DNA of 64,000 nucleotides, taken from Chalara sp. BL73. Taxonomy: Eukaryota; Ascomycota; Leotiomycetes; Helotiales. The notes under the pieces are model-generated. The model searched no databases, was not told the origin of the DNA, and saw nothing but the letters and a program-made list of their open reading frames with translations. This document shows, in pieces, positions 46,430 to 58,736 of the stretch. Within the stretch, counting starts at the first letter, position 1. The number at the start of each line of letters is the position of its first letter. The position numbers and the translations under genes were made by a program. Where the stretch lies: positions 62,001 through 126,000 of the forward strand of contig CAKJVC010000042.1 of NCBI GenBank assembly GCA_918026815.1, written 5' to 3'.

Positions 46430-47313
46430 AATGACCAAGGAACGATAGCCGCACAGCGAGCAAGCAACGGTATAATCGTCACGAAACTGGGAAGCCCATC
46501 TCCACAGATCAGCAAAACATTGCTTGCTTCTCCTTCTCCCTAGGTAGGACGCGAAATGCGTCCACTCCCGGAAAGAACGAGCACATCACATCCCATAGCT
46601 TTCGCGTACATCACCGCTATGTATCTCAAATCTCAAAGGTCAATAATTCTAACTAGGTCTGTGGGTTTTGTGCCAGCGGTATCGAGCGCCTCGTAGACCA
46701 TGATCTAGAGAGTTAATTTATACTGGATATTTGGAGTAGTAGACTTACACCAGCACAGTTGAGGGGTCTAGGGTATTTTGATTCGGTTGAATCAGGAATG
46801 GAGAAGATAAAGTCTTGATGCTTGACTACAAAGTCTCCAAAGGCACCTTGCCCAAGCTCCCCATACCTTTGTCCAACAGACTCGGGGTAGTAATGCCGAT
46901 ATCCATCTAGATACTCTCGGCAATGGCTACAAGACTTATGTCCATTAGATTGAGAGGACTCGTTTCGATCCGAGATTCAGCTTACCGCAAACTGCCATCT
47001 ATAAATAAAAAAAATTAATAGCAACCAGGTATAATGAAAACAAGAACGTCTCGGAGTAGTCGTGCACACACCCCCAACCAACCCTCCATCCCGTCTTCAC
47101 AGCCGTGACTTTTACTCCAATCTTTTCGGCAATCCCTGCACCCTCACGCCCTAGCCCACAGCCGGACTTTAAGTCGTGTGCATATGTCCTACATAATTCC
47201 GACTGCGTGACTCTGATCACAACCTCAACGCCACTGATGGTGCCCTTCGAGTATTTGGTATTGATCTCATCTTCGGGACTTCTAGCAAGGTATGTGATAT
47301 GTTGAGACGCCAT
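46430..47313 (-). pseudogene. Decayed zinc-type alcohol dehydrogenase (MDR family)
   Basis: The start MASQHITYLARSPEDEINTK at 47313 leads into EVVIRVTQSELCRTYAHD and SGCGLGREGAGIAEKIG, then the frame is lost after GWRVGWG. Further down the minus strand come REYLDGYRHYYPESVGQRYG, ELGQGAFGDFVVKHQDF, YEALDTAGTKPTDL and YAKAMGCDVLVLSGSG in shifting frames. The zinc-site region normally containing the four-Cys lobe is disrupted, and the catalytic GLCGTD block has become ELCRTY. The order of fragments is that of a fungal MDR alcohol dehydrogenase. Introns may explain one or two breaks, not all of them. Confidence 0.62.
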
Positions 47314-47738
47314 CTACAAATGTGTCAGATGGATGATTTGAAAGTGCTTAAGAGGATATTCACATTATGCGACTTCCAGGTATGCAACTCTCGGCTCAAG
47401 AGTGGGAATGAAAAGTGGAGTGGACATGGGGTGATGCTTGGGAAGCTTCCGCTGCGCAAAGGTAGATTAATTTCGTGTTCTACCTAACCGAGTTAAGATT
47501 AAATGGGCCAACACTTGTGATAGGCGACCAAAATGTGCTCTCTTAATAGATAGGGGAATATGGAGAAGGGAACTTGGAAAGACTTGTAAGTAGCTTAAGA
47601 GAGTCTAATATAGCTTGTTATTATATCCAATATAAATATGCACATGAGCATGACAGGCTTCCTTGTATCGCCAAAGATCTTTGAGGACTTTGAGACAGGT
47701 TGCCCGGTGTCGCTAAGGATTACTGAGGCGTCTATTTG
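47314..47738. other. Intergenic
   Basis: 425 bases between the dehydrogenase pseudogene start and the chitinase stop. No supportable feature. Confidence 0.5.
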
Positions 47739-49294
47739 CTAGAACGTGCCCAAATCGATTACCCACTGCATTGTGCCGCCAAAACAAAAGTCATTACCCC
47801 AACCTTTCTTCAAGGCAACAGTCTCTGCATCATCATATGCAATCCATTGGTCGTCGAATGTGATTTGCTTGAACATTGATGCGCTATTGAGTTTAGGAGT
47901 GAGTTTCTTTGACGAGATGACATCCTGGATATCGAAAAGTGCCATCACACCTGTGGAATCTGGTATGCATGTTCCAGGCTTGCTTGGACCTGTAACTGCG
48001 CAATTGAGGTCCTGGCAGTTCGTGTCTATGGTATGTAAGCCACCGTTTTCACTTCCAGTCTCGTGGGATTTATTTCACTTACTGGCAAGAGTGTATCCAT
48101 GTCCATAGCTGGCTAATCCAAGATTGAGCTTGCTAGCTGGGATTCCACTGAACCAAAATGGCAAAGCATTATTTTGGATCTTTTGAATATCTGTATGAGC
48201 CGCAACGGTTCCGTCAGGGTTCCTTAGATCGTAGGACATATATCCAATCCAGTCCAAATACGGCTCCATTCCCTTGGCGTCAATGTAGAACATGTCTCCG
48301 TAGTCAACAGGGAATGCAATGCTGATCTTGAAGGCGCCAGCAAATGAGGTCTTCATCTCCTTCACTAGCGCTGTGTAGCCATCTCTATCGGCTGCGTTTA
48401 GTGGGACCTCCCAGTCGAGATCAACGCCTGGTTTTTATGTCAGCAGAGAATAGCAGATCGTGAAAAGGACTTACCTTGAAACCCGTACTTGGACATAAAG
48501 CTCTTGAGTGAGGTTATGAATCTCGCTCGGTTGCTTGCACTGGAAACCATTGATCTCCTGCAGTTCTTGATTAGTTAAGATTTAAGAAAGGTCGAAAAAT
48601 ATCCATACCAAGGAACGCTCCCTCCAGCACCACCAATAGCAATCCACGTTTGAAGCTTGCTGCTCTTCAACGCAGTAAACTGCGTGTAAAGTGCCGTATC
48701 TGCAGCAACTTGAGGGATGACATTAAACGATGAATCGAAAATTGCGAAGGCATAGTACAGGTGCGTGAATTTCGACGTATCGATGTCGCTCGGCTTTACA
48801 ACATGGCAGTTTCGTTGAGTACCGGCAGCTCCACGGTAATAGCCAATGGTTCTACCGTTCGTAGTCCCGGATGTCTTTCCGCATTTCTTGGGAGATGGTA
48901 CCGCACAGCTTCCAAATGCTGACTGACAAGAGTCACAGTGAGCGGAAGAGGTCTATTGGTAATATCGTTAGCTATCGTAATATCCTGAAGTTGAGCAATA
49001 CTTGTTTTTAGAATGAGAATTGTTCAATAACTTTCAAGTTAGAGAAGGACTGGCAAGATCTAGTTCTTGAAGCAGAAGGAAAATATCATATCTTAGACTT
49101 ACACCACAATAACTAGCCGCACTACAGCAAACATTCATGCCGCATTTGATGCCTGTAGCAGATCCACACTGAGGTACATCACGTCTGGCCAAGGGAGCGG
49201 GCACAGGACTTGTGTCTTTTGGTAGCGTAAAAGTTGGCGAGCCTAAAACTCCCATGGCCAAAGCCGCCATCCCAAGAATTACTTTTGTCGCCAT
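47739..49294 (-). CDS. GH18 chitinase with N-terminal chitin-binding module, 5 exons
   Basis: Model: complement of 47739-48025, 48083-48427, 48475-48557, 48609-48952 and 49103-49294; 1251 bases, 416 residues. A signal peptide is likely (MATKVILGMAALAMGVLGS). A CBM18-type Cys-rich module follows (CGSATGIKCGMNVCCSAASYCG, then HCDSCQSAFGSC). The GH18 barrel starts at TIGYYRGAAG. The active-site strand reads YGFQGVDLDWEVP, with the catalytic Glu kept and Gln where the first Asp of the DGxDxDxE motif often stands; this Gln occurs in fungal chitinases of this type. ISIAFPVDYG, SYDLRN and GGTMQWVIDLG complete the fold. It should be secreted and hydrolyse chitin, in its own wall or others. An upstream Met at 49312 would add six residues. 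Confidence 0.9.
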
Positions 49295-50053
49295 AGCGAA
49301 ACCTCTATACAATCCAAAAAATGTCTAAAAGAAGGGGAAATAGGATGCCGATTACGAAAACCATGAGGATTTACAACAGATATTTAAATGCCTTGAGCCC
49401 CAATTCGCGCCTGCGGCGCATCCATGGGGCCAAATTAGTATTCACCTGCCACCAGCTGATGTGAGAGTCCCCATTCGTCAAAATTTACGGTCGTAGCCAT
49501 AAATATCACTGCGCCGACTCGCTTAGGCTAGGGGTGCCATAAAAAATTAAAGGGCTGATGTACCGTGCGGAAAAGTACCCTAAAAATTCCAAACTGGAGT
49601 GCTGGCACTGGAATCGATTTTACGATCTGACAGCCCAAAATGTTTGTGCATACACGGTTTGGAAATTGCATTGAAAAGCGTAAAGATAGCTGCTTTAGGA
49701 GGGTAAGATGACTGGCACGTTGCCTTTCTTATAGGGTTTTTAGTGGGGAAAGAGGCTGAGTGGCCCGGAACGGTTTCTACAACGTTGTAATGAGGCTAGA
49801 GTGCCTAGAAGAGCCCAGAACTTTAAATCCAATAGTTGATGGTCCCCGTTTCAGAACCAGCCGCGCTTTAGCAAAGATGGATTTATTTAGGTGTCACGGG
49901 TTTTACATCAAGATTTATTAGAATCACATGGGTTTACGCTAGAATCCAGCAAGTAGCATAACTTTCATTTTTTTTAGGATGCGGTCATATAAATCAATGA
50001 ATACCGTATTAAAATGTATATCATATGTTGCATGCCCTATCATTTTGCCTACT
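49295..50053. other. Intergenic
   Basis: 759 bases carrying the chitinase promoter and the 3' flank of the acyl-CoA dehydrogenase gene. Nothing else seen. Confidence 0.5.
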
Positions 50054-51674
50054 TTAGAGTTTCGACGCTTGCTTCTTAGCAATACGACTTAGCTTCAAGG
50101 CTTCTCTGACCCCAAGATCCAACAGAACGTCTTCAGAGCCTCCTGCAATGCTGATTAGCTATGGAAGACGGCAATGGAGGGCGGAAAATTTACCTGGCAC
50201 AATAAGCGTAGGCACACTTCTGTAGATGGCTTCGATTCTGGCACCCTGGCCTGTCTTTGTAAGACCGAGGCTGCTGTAGTCAGCAAAAGTTGCAATATTG
50301 AAATTGGAGCATCACATACCCTCCCATCAATTTTTGCGATTCATCTGCCACATATTTTGCCACGATGCCGGCTTGTACTTTCAACAAACCTGTCACACCA
50401 CCCAAAAGTTGTGAACCTGATGGTCATTCAATAAACTGTGGTTTCAGTGCTCGAAAACAGCCTACCTTTGGCATGACTCAGATGATCCAATTCGTAAATA
50501 ATACTCTCAATCCAAGCCTGTAGCCCATCAACTTGCCTTGCCATATGGCCAAGCTTATGTCTCACTACGGGCTGCTCGATCAAAGTCTTTCCAAACGCCT
50601 CTCTCTTCTGCACCCATGCAACCGCATCCTCCAAACAGATTCTCGCTCCTCTCAGAGCTTGGAATGCAATCCATAGTCGCTCATGATTGAAGTTCGACAT
50701 CGTGTATTTAAAGCCATGTCCTTCCTTGCCCACGAGATACCTGGCAGGGACCTTAACGTCATCGAATGTGATATAGGTTGTGGCGCCCATGCCACCAGCG
50801 CCAATTTCAATCTTGCGGGTTGTAATGCCCTCAAGACGTGGAATGAGGAGCATGGACATCCCTTCTGCGCCTTCTCCTCCTGTGCGTACTGCTGTCTATT
50901 GAGTGATTCTTAGGGGCATATCACACATCATTGGATATAAGGAACGGCTCACCATGAAGAAATCCGAAAACATCCCATTCGTAATCCACTTCTTCTCCCC
51001 ATTGACGATATAATGCTTCTTATCCTTCGTCAGAACCGCAGTTGTCGTAATATTTCTCACATCACTTCCCGCATCCGGTTCTGTAATCGCCAAACAAATT
51101 CTCTTCCTTCCCGTCAAAATGGCAGGCAAGATTTCAGCCTGCAACTCGGGGCTTGCATACTGCTTCAGTGGTGGTGCACCAACTACCAAGCCCACGAACG
51201 CGCTTGAGATTGAAGGTGCGCCACGATAAAGTTCGTCCCAGATGATGAAGTCGTGGAATCCATCCCATTCCTCGGCCTTGATGCCTGCTGCGATGGGATA
51301 TTGTGCCCATTCTTTGGGGATCTTATTTCCGGCGGCGATGGGAACGAGGAACCCGTCTCGTGCGCACTTTTGGTAGACGTCATCAGGGAGTTTGCCAGCC
51401 TCTTGCCAGGCCTCTTCTTTCCCTGTTACGTTCTGTTTGGATGTCAGATGTGAATGAGATGGGAAGAGAGGGGTAGCATACATCTTCTGTCCATTTTCTG
51501 ACAAAGCTCCTCAGCTTGATGTGGGACTCTTTGTAATAAGGAGAAGGACGCTCTCCATTGTACCTTCATTGAACTGTTAACACACGAAAATTTAAGATGG
51601 TTAATGTAGATATCACATGCCACTCACCATACAGGCTCGGCCCATGGAGACAGATTCCCAAAGGCTTTAGACAT
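50054..51674 (-). CDS. Acyl-CoA dehydrogenase family protein, 7 exons
   Basis: Model: complement of 50054-50142, 50194-50270, 50320-50416, 50466-50895, 50953-51432, 51482-51563 and 51628-51674; 1302 bases, 433 residues. All six introns (49-64 bases) are GT-AG and in phase. The enzyme should be an FAD-dependent acyl-CoA dehydrogenase or a relative acting on a nitro- or branched substrate. Visible signatures are AITEPDAGSDVRNI and GEKKWITNGMFSDFFM in the middle domain, YLVGKEGHGFKYTM and NHERLWIAFQALRGAR, then REAFGKTLIEQPVVRHKLG, the C-terminal helical domain, ending GLTKTGQGARIEAIYRS. There is no clear peroxisomal targeting tripeptide; the C-terminus SKL-like ending is KQASKL, which is a canonical PTS1 and suggests peroxisomal import. 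Confidence 0.9.
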
Positions 51675-52994
51675 CTTAACAACAATTCTCTGGTACTTGA
51701 ATAGCTCGATGCAATAAACGCGTGATATGCGAGGATTATAAAGAAGTAAGGGATCTTGAGCTTCGTGAGGCCTGCTGACCTGCTGCCGAGGCACGGCGAA
51801 GTCTATCTAAGAATGATATTGTCGCTTCTGAGACTATGTTTTGAATACTTTCAAGCCCGGTATGAACACCCGTGTGAACATGTCTTGAATGAAAGTAACT
51901 CGAGTCCGGCAGACCCCGCACTCACCGTTTTGAGGTTCCTTCTTCCTGACATAAGGATGCTGACATCGGCCGGCCGATCACGTGGAACTTTCTGTGACTA
52001 CAGAATTCAGTGGTCAGTTGGCCATATTAGTAGATTGATATAGATTGTTATAGGCGTGTACCACCATTTTGTATGAAATAGAGAATTAGAAGAAGACTCG
52101 ATAAGAAACACAAACGTATTTTTGATCACGTGATACACAAACCATCCTTTTGTAGAACCCAAAGACGGAATGATCGGTTGCAGCCAGAATGTTTCAGATT
52201 TCGGCTTTACTCATTCGTGTGTTTAAGGTTTCTCACAAACTCCACACGGCCCATCCCGAAGCTATGGTCCAGATCACGAGAGTTCAAGGTTGTGGCGGAA
52301 GGGTTCAGGAAGCGGATACAACACCGCCTCAAGGGAGTGACTCCTGCTTCCTTTTCAACAGCGTCAAAAGAGTCCCACCTTGCGAGGTCATAAATTATCG
52401 CGCGTAAAATGGGGATAGTCTTCTTCTGAGCGACGTATATTTTCTTGCAATCGATTAACCTCGACCTAATGCTCCACCACAGCGCGGTAAGTTTATCAGA
52501 GGCGTCAACGACTGCGGCTCTAATCTACACGATAACCGGCTCCACCTCTAAATATATTGCTAATCTCATGTTTCCTGGCCACCAATAACGCATCCTATAG
52601 GAGTTTGCCTGCAATCGCTGAGTGGCCATCCTGAGTCAGTGCCAAGTTAGGGTCGTTCCATGCAGCCATCATCACGGCTTGTGGATACGAGGGAACGTCA
52701 TTCAGCAAATGATTGCCTAAGGGATGTGTTTTTCTTAGTGGTCAGAGTATTTTTTGAGCTCCTGTCAAGATGGATTTAGCAAGGGAAGAGCCAGCCTACT
52801 CCTTGGGAAGCTATCCTTACTTCGACCGTGCTTCGCTTCCAATATCTGGGGTTGAGGATCCCAAACCGCTTGGGTTGCTCTGACACATCTCCTCAAAGTA
52901 CAGTACTCTCCCGTTCTCATTTCTCTTGCCATCTATCTTTCAGTATGTTGCTGGGGCAATTTTCTACTTGATTGTATCATGGTTCGATATAACG
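51675..52994. other. Intergenic between divergent genes
   Basis: 1.3 kb between the acyl-CoA dehydrogenase start and the DUF3433 start, so both promoters should be here. A ten-base palindrome ATCACGTGAT lies at about 52126-52135. An ORF reading into the DUF3433 frame from 52926 lacks an ATG and is not used. Confidence 0.5.
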
Positions 52995-55900
52995 ATGGAG
53001 CAAAGGCAGAATCCACCACCTGTGGAAAAGCCTCGACAGTTGAATATTCGAAGAAAACCTGTTGGAGGAAGTCACGGCATCCCAATGCCGCAACGGACCC
53101 CATCGGTACAGACAATTACAGAAGAGGCACCTGGTCAGCATCAATATGTGCCATATCGGAGCCCGGTTGAGGACCCCACACCTGCAGCACCATCTCAATT
53201 TCAATATGTAGCTTATCGTCGCCCCTCGAATGGAAGACGGCCATCAAATAGGAGTCGTCTCAATAGGGGTTCGATCAGTTCGGGCTCGAATTATGGAGGG
53301 TCGTTCAGCAATGACACGGTTTCTCCCATCTCACCCACGTCCAATCGATCACAATTTGGTCGCCCCTCGATGGATGAGTTATTCGATTCAGTTTCTCGCG
53401 AAGCGAGTCAGATGAGGTCAAACGTTGGTAGTCGGAGGGTCCCACTCAGTCCTCTCATGGAAATGAGTGCCCAAGAAGCAGCGCATCGGAAAAATAGCGG
53501 GCGACCCCGTGGATCATCACCAACGTTAGGAGCATTCCCAGCATTGCCAGTAGAGTCTTTGGCACGAAGCCAAGCAGGAACAATACGCTCGTTGTACGAG
53601 GCATCTAGGCGAGCCCCAGACACCTCACGGAGCAGCATTTTCAGGGAGACAAATTGCAGTTGGCTCCCCTCCGCTTTGCGGTGGCCATTCATGCTAACGT
53701 TATTCCTCGTGTCGCTCGGCTTAGCCGGACTCACGTTAGGACTAACAGTTCAATCACAGAAGAATCACGGGTTGGGTATGGTCCATGAGATGGGAATATT
53801 TCTGCTTGCGTGGAGATTTGTGCCAACCATTTTTGCCGTAATCTACACCTTACTCACGACGGCTATGCTCAGCGACATAAAACGCACGGAGCCATATGCG
53901 AATCTCTCAAGGCCTGATGGCGCTTCTGCGGAGTCTTCGCTATTTCTTCGCTTCAGACCCTTCTGGTATCAACCATTCGATGCTCTCAAGAAAACTAAGA
54001 ATGACGGCTTCCGCAATTGGGCATTATTTTGGGCCTTGATGGTCAATATTTTGAGTCTCATTATTGTCACCCCTTTCTCCACAGCCCTCCTTTCTCCAAG
54101 AGATGTTTTATTAAGTATAGATGGAAGTTTCTTGAGATCGGCTTCTACTGCAAGCAGTCCTACGTATGTCTCCTCAGACGACTCCGTTCTTTTCCGGACG
54201 ATTTCAAGTGTTCTACTCAACACAACGTCCACTGCTTGGGTGACGAATGACTATACTGTGCTTCCTTTCTGGCCAAGTGGTATGACAGCGGCGCCTCTAG
54301 GGTCGCCTCTATCAGACTCAAGACAGGATTGGACCGCAAATACCACAGTATATCAGACGGACCTAAAGTGTTCTCCTATGACGCTTCAAAGTTACGCGAA
54401 TGTTTCATTAACAAAAAAACTTCCCTCAAGCTCTAATTTGTCTGTATTCGGGACTATCAATATAACTTCTTTTATTCTCAAGTCTGAAGACGGATGCAGT
54501 ATTGGACTTGCGGGATATCCTCCCGAGTATAGTTCTCGGAGCATTTTCGCATCGGGTGGAGGCTGGTGGGCTGGTTCCCCGAGCTTTGCATCCACATCTT
54601 TATGGTCTCCCGGAAATGGAAGCTTAGACGACCTGAATCCGACCCATCCTATAGCGCTCAACTCTAGTACCCAGTGTGGGGACAGAAGTATGTTTTTCTT
54701 TGTTACCCCATTCAAACAGAATGAAGAGTTCAAGGCTACCGGCCAAGTCTGCAAATCTACCTACTATTCTGCCAAGCTCCCAGTCACAGTCTCTATATCC
54801 AATGCTTCCACCACACTTCGCTTTGACATCTCTAGCTTCAACACCACAAAATCTTCCTTAAATCCTACTATTCTCGATATCGCAACCTTCGAAAGTGCAT
54901 TTTTGAGCCAGGACTGGTCGACGAAGTTTCAAGCCCCAGATCTAAGCTCACATCCACTACTACCAACTCGGCCTAGGTTTGGTGGGCCTCTCGCTCTCCT
55001 CGGTGCGCAGAATAGCTTCGATGTCCAGAAAATGCTTACAAATCCCGATTTGATGAACCAAGCACGCCGAATTAAACAAAGATATTTCGGAGAAAGTCTT
55101 ATGGCTACGCTCAGCGAAGAAGGAAGCCATCAAACTGACTCCATTGAGGGGATGATTTCATTCGCTCAGAGAAGAATTGTCGTGAGCTTTCCTGTAGGGA
55201 TACTTCTTACGGTTGTACTTCTGATTTCATCCTTGCAGATTGGACTCGTAACGGGCTACACACGATTGAACGAGAGACCGCTCAATCTATCACACGATCC
55301 CTCTTCTGTGATAGCGATGGCGTCTCTAATCAGCACTGGCCAGAATACACGGGCGTTGTTTGAAGGTCTTGATACTGCCTCGCAGGAGTGGATGAGGAAA
55401 CAACTGGGACGGAACATTTTCTATTTACGGCATGGCGTACTCTATTCTTATGACGTGAGAGACACCTATCAATTCTCAGGTAAGTAGTGATTTCAAGCAG
55501 ATCTTTGGGCTAAGACTAATCGAACACCAGAAACATCATCGCATGCTATCGCAGCATATAATGCGGCAAATTCGAAGAACTGGAGACCGAAAGTTCTTCA
55601 ATTGTGGTTTCTTGGTCCCCTTCTAGTTTCATTATTCGCCATAATTATCACACTAGCCCTCCTCTTTGCACTTTTCCAGAATCATGGCATTGCCCAAGTT
55701 CAAATCACTTCGCCATATGATCCGAGTCGTAATAATCCAACCCTCATTGACTTAGCGCCATACTCTATATTTCCGGTGTTGGTGGTCGTGGGTTTGAAGT
55801 TGTGGTGGGATTCAATGGACCAGAAATTGAGAAAGCTTCAGCCATTTGTCTCAATGGTAAAGGAGCCTCCGGGAGTGTTTAACGGATCGAAATTGTCTTA

Positions 55901-58083
55901 TGTCGCTACCCCAATTCTGTGGCTCGTCTGGAAGGCTGCCCGAAATCGTCATCTCCTCTTAGCCTTGGTTGCTGTTGGTGCAATTTTACTTGAAATTTGT
56001 CAGTCCCATCGAATACATGCAATATCATTCGCTAACATGTCATAGTAACAATCAGCATATCTGGGCTGTGGGACCGTAAACTAGGCTATAGCAAGCATAA
56101 TGCCACCCTGATGAGAGCAGTCGATTTGCGCACTTTACCAACAATATTCACAGTGCCGTCAGCCGCGAATGATACCATGAATAGCGATGTGAAAGGAGCT
56201 CTGGCAAACGTGTTTGGGCAGATGTCTAACGAGTGGCTGTATAGTGTAAGTTCAGCCTACTATTTGTCTATACCTGCAAATTGACATATATCTAGGCAAC
56301 CACGGAGGGTATATCCAATGCGTCAATCCTTCCGTGGACAAGTGGGGAGTGGGCTTTTGCGCCACTGAATTTGTCGTCCGCATCCAAGCTATTATCAATA
56401 AAGACTATGGAGGATGAAAGCCACGCTATGATCACCATTGACACACCCTCGATTCGTGGCCGTCTCCAATGTGAGCCTATTGATATGTCGAATATATCAT
56501 CCTGGCTTACAGTCCTTGATTTTACCGACAAATCTCTTTGGAGCGATACGCACATTCCCAGCGATCTCGAAATCGGCTATGAACTTAAAGAAGGGCTTTC
56601 CAGGAACCAGTCACTTGAGAATGGCACGCACAAGTTCTGGGACGATAATACGCCATATTTCAGTTTCTTTGCGGCCGAATATAAGGCACAATGCTGTGGG
56701 AAAGAATTAAATGGCACTCCTGGTAAAGCTTCGTTCGGCTACTGGTCTTCTGCCGCCGATGCTCGGCATTCCAGCGTGGTAGTCAAATGGGTCACCGGAA
56801 GAGCTTTCTCGGCTCAATTCAGGGACTCTAAAAATCAGACTCACCTGACATGGAAAGAAGTTCCTCAAGTTACAGCGCTGAAATGTGATCCGGTCTACGA
56901 GGTTGCCAACGCTAGAGTCAAAGCAGACGCCAAATCTGGATTTATCCAGCACCACGAGATTACTGATATTCCTTCCCCGGACTCAAACGCATGGTCGAAC
57001 AAGTATCGAGCCCTCAATGTGTCTTCAGGCGTGCCTTATACCAATATCCCTTCTGGAGCAGAAGGATTTGAAGTCGAGCCCTCACGGTTCGTCCACAACG
57101 TGAGCGTAAGGTGTGTTTCACTTTTCCCGAAGCAATTTATTCTCAAACTAAACATGATTAGCTATGGATACCTTTTCAATGATATGCTGCTTAGCGCTGC
57201 TAACTCAGCCCGACTTGGAAACCTTGCACCCGAGCAACATGCCACAGAGAATCTGTCCGATCGAACTTTTAACTTTCGGCTCCCAGGACTGAACGTTGAC
57301 CTTATGTCATACACATCACTTGCCCTGGTGAAGAACAATAGCTCGGCACTACTTGACCCTAACATCTTGGGAAATGTTTCTAGCACTGTATTCTCCATGT
57401 TCTTTAAGCACTTTGTCCATGCTCCGGTATCATCGAACATCGGCTTATATGCTAACGGGTCATGGGGCCTGCAACCGCGTGGTGCGACATTACCACAGGA
57501 TCTCGGAGCCACTATAGACTCCCTGTCTACAGTGTATTTGCAGAACATACCACAGCCATCGAAAACACCGCCTTTGGTCGAGGGGGTAGTAGTTGAAAGA
57601 GTGGAGCAGCTTGAGTTCAGCCCTGCGGCTGTTGTGTTATCCTTATGTATCCTTGGTTTCTTGTTCGTAGCCACTGTGGTAATCTTGGCCGCTCATAAAA
57701 AACACCTCGATCACCTGCCTCGAGATGTTGATACTTTAGGTAGTATCTTGGGATTTGTATATAGCAGTGATCGTCTACTCCGGATGGCTACGACATACGT
57801 GGATGGTGGCTCCGTCAGCGAGAAAATGGAATTTCTGGGACCAACCAAAATGGGCTGGTTCAACGGGAGCGGCAAACGAAGATGGGGTATCGAGATCGTT
57901 GATGAGAGGGAGGAAGCGCGAACTTCGGCACCAGTGAACACAGAACGAGCACGCGAAGAGTCCATGGACTTTCCCATTCAGGGGTTTAGGACGACCAGCG
58001 TGAGCGAAGCTGATGGTGTTGGTGGTGCATATGGTGAGACGCCACAGAAAGCAGCCCGATCGTCGACAAGCAGATGGTATTAA
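52995..58083 (+). CDS. Large DUF3433-type multi-pass membrane protein, 5 exons
   Basis: Model: 52995-55479, 55531-55998, 56046-56245, 56296-57110 and 57162-58083; 4890 bases, 1629 residues. The start is the first in-frame ATG (MEQRQNPPPVEKP); the open frame to its left has no ATG. About 230 residues of Ser/Pro/Arg-rich disordered N-terminus precede a first membrane block (LPSALRWPFMLTLFLVSLGL...NILSLIIVTPFSTALLSPRD). A long, probably extracellular, Asn/Ser/Thr-rich region with many NxS/T sites follows, then a second, similar block (VLQLWFLGPLLVSLFAIIITL...). The two blocks resemble the paired DUF3433 domains of fungal proteins of unknown function. The 51-base intron at 57111-57161 is a multiple of three without a stop and is inferred from its GTGTGT, ACTAAAC and ATTAG signals. 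A last membrane helix lies near residue 1490. Confidence 0.8.
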
Positions 58084-58736
58084 GGATATATAAAGGTATT
58101 ATTCTATGTATATACCTAGGGAATCAGCCAGATATTTTTCAACTTGAATTCACAAAGAGATACCAAATACCTGTGCGCAAGCGTGTCACGTGTGGCATAT
58201 TTCTATTCTCCTTTCCCAATACCATACTGTATTCGACAGACTCAGTTTCTGAAACCTTGTTGAATGAGAGGCTGGTTGCATGCCCCTGTCGTCCGACGAC
58301 AAGATTCAATAGCGCTCGTATTCCGGCAGTCCGGACCCAAGTTCGTTATCTGATTGGTTGAAATTATAGATGGCACGAAGCTTTCGGTTCAGCCAAGCCG
58401 AACGAGCAAAAAGTATGGGGTAGAGGTCTTCCAGAATGTTACGAATTTAGGTCTAGTCTCAAAACATTGACTTCATAGCATTGTGTTTTAAAAAGGCTGA
58501 GAGGGACGAGAGTAAATGCTGCCAAGGGGCTATCCGCATGCAGAGAGTCGGCAGTAGTAGGCGCAGCATGCTTACATGCGCCTGAGGACAATGGTTCCGA
58601 AGACTCTGAAAAATTACGTTTTTTCACTCCTTTCGATGTTTCTCCCTTTCGCACTCCTCTATGAGGCCTATCATTTCTTGAACCTCGTCGAGGCCGTCCT
58701 TTGGCCGTAAATAACCCTTTTGAGCGGAAGACAAGT
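58084..58736. other. Intergenic
   Basis: 653 bases. Includes a CACGTG at 58189-58194. A minus-strand ORF at 58439-58891 overlaps the next gene's start antisense and is not supported. Confidence 0.5.

Noticed and set aside
32019..51674. Secondary-metabolite gene cluster
   Set aside because: No polyketide synthase, peptide synthetase, terpene cyclase or prenyltransferase is visible; the genes present do not make a biosynthetic set.
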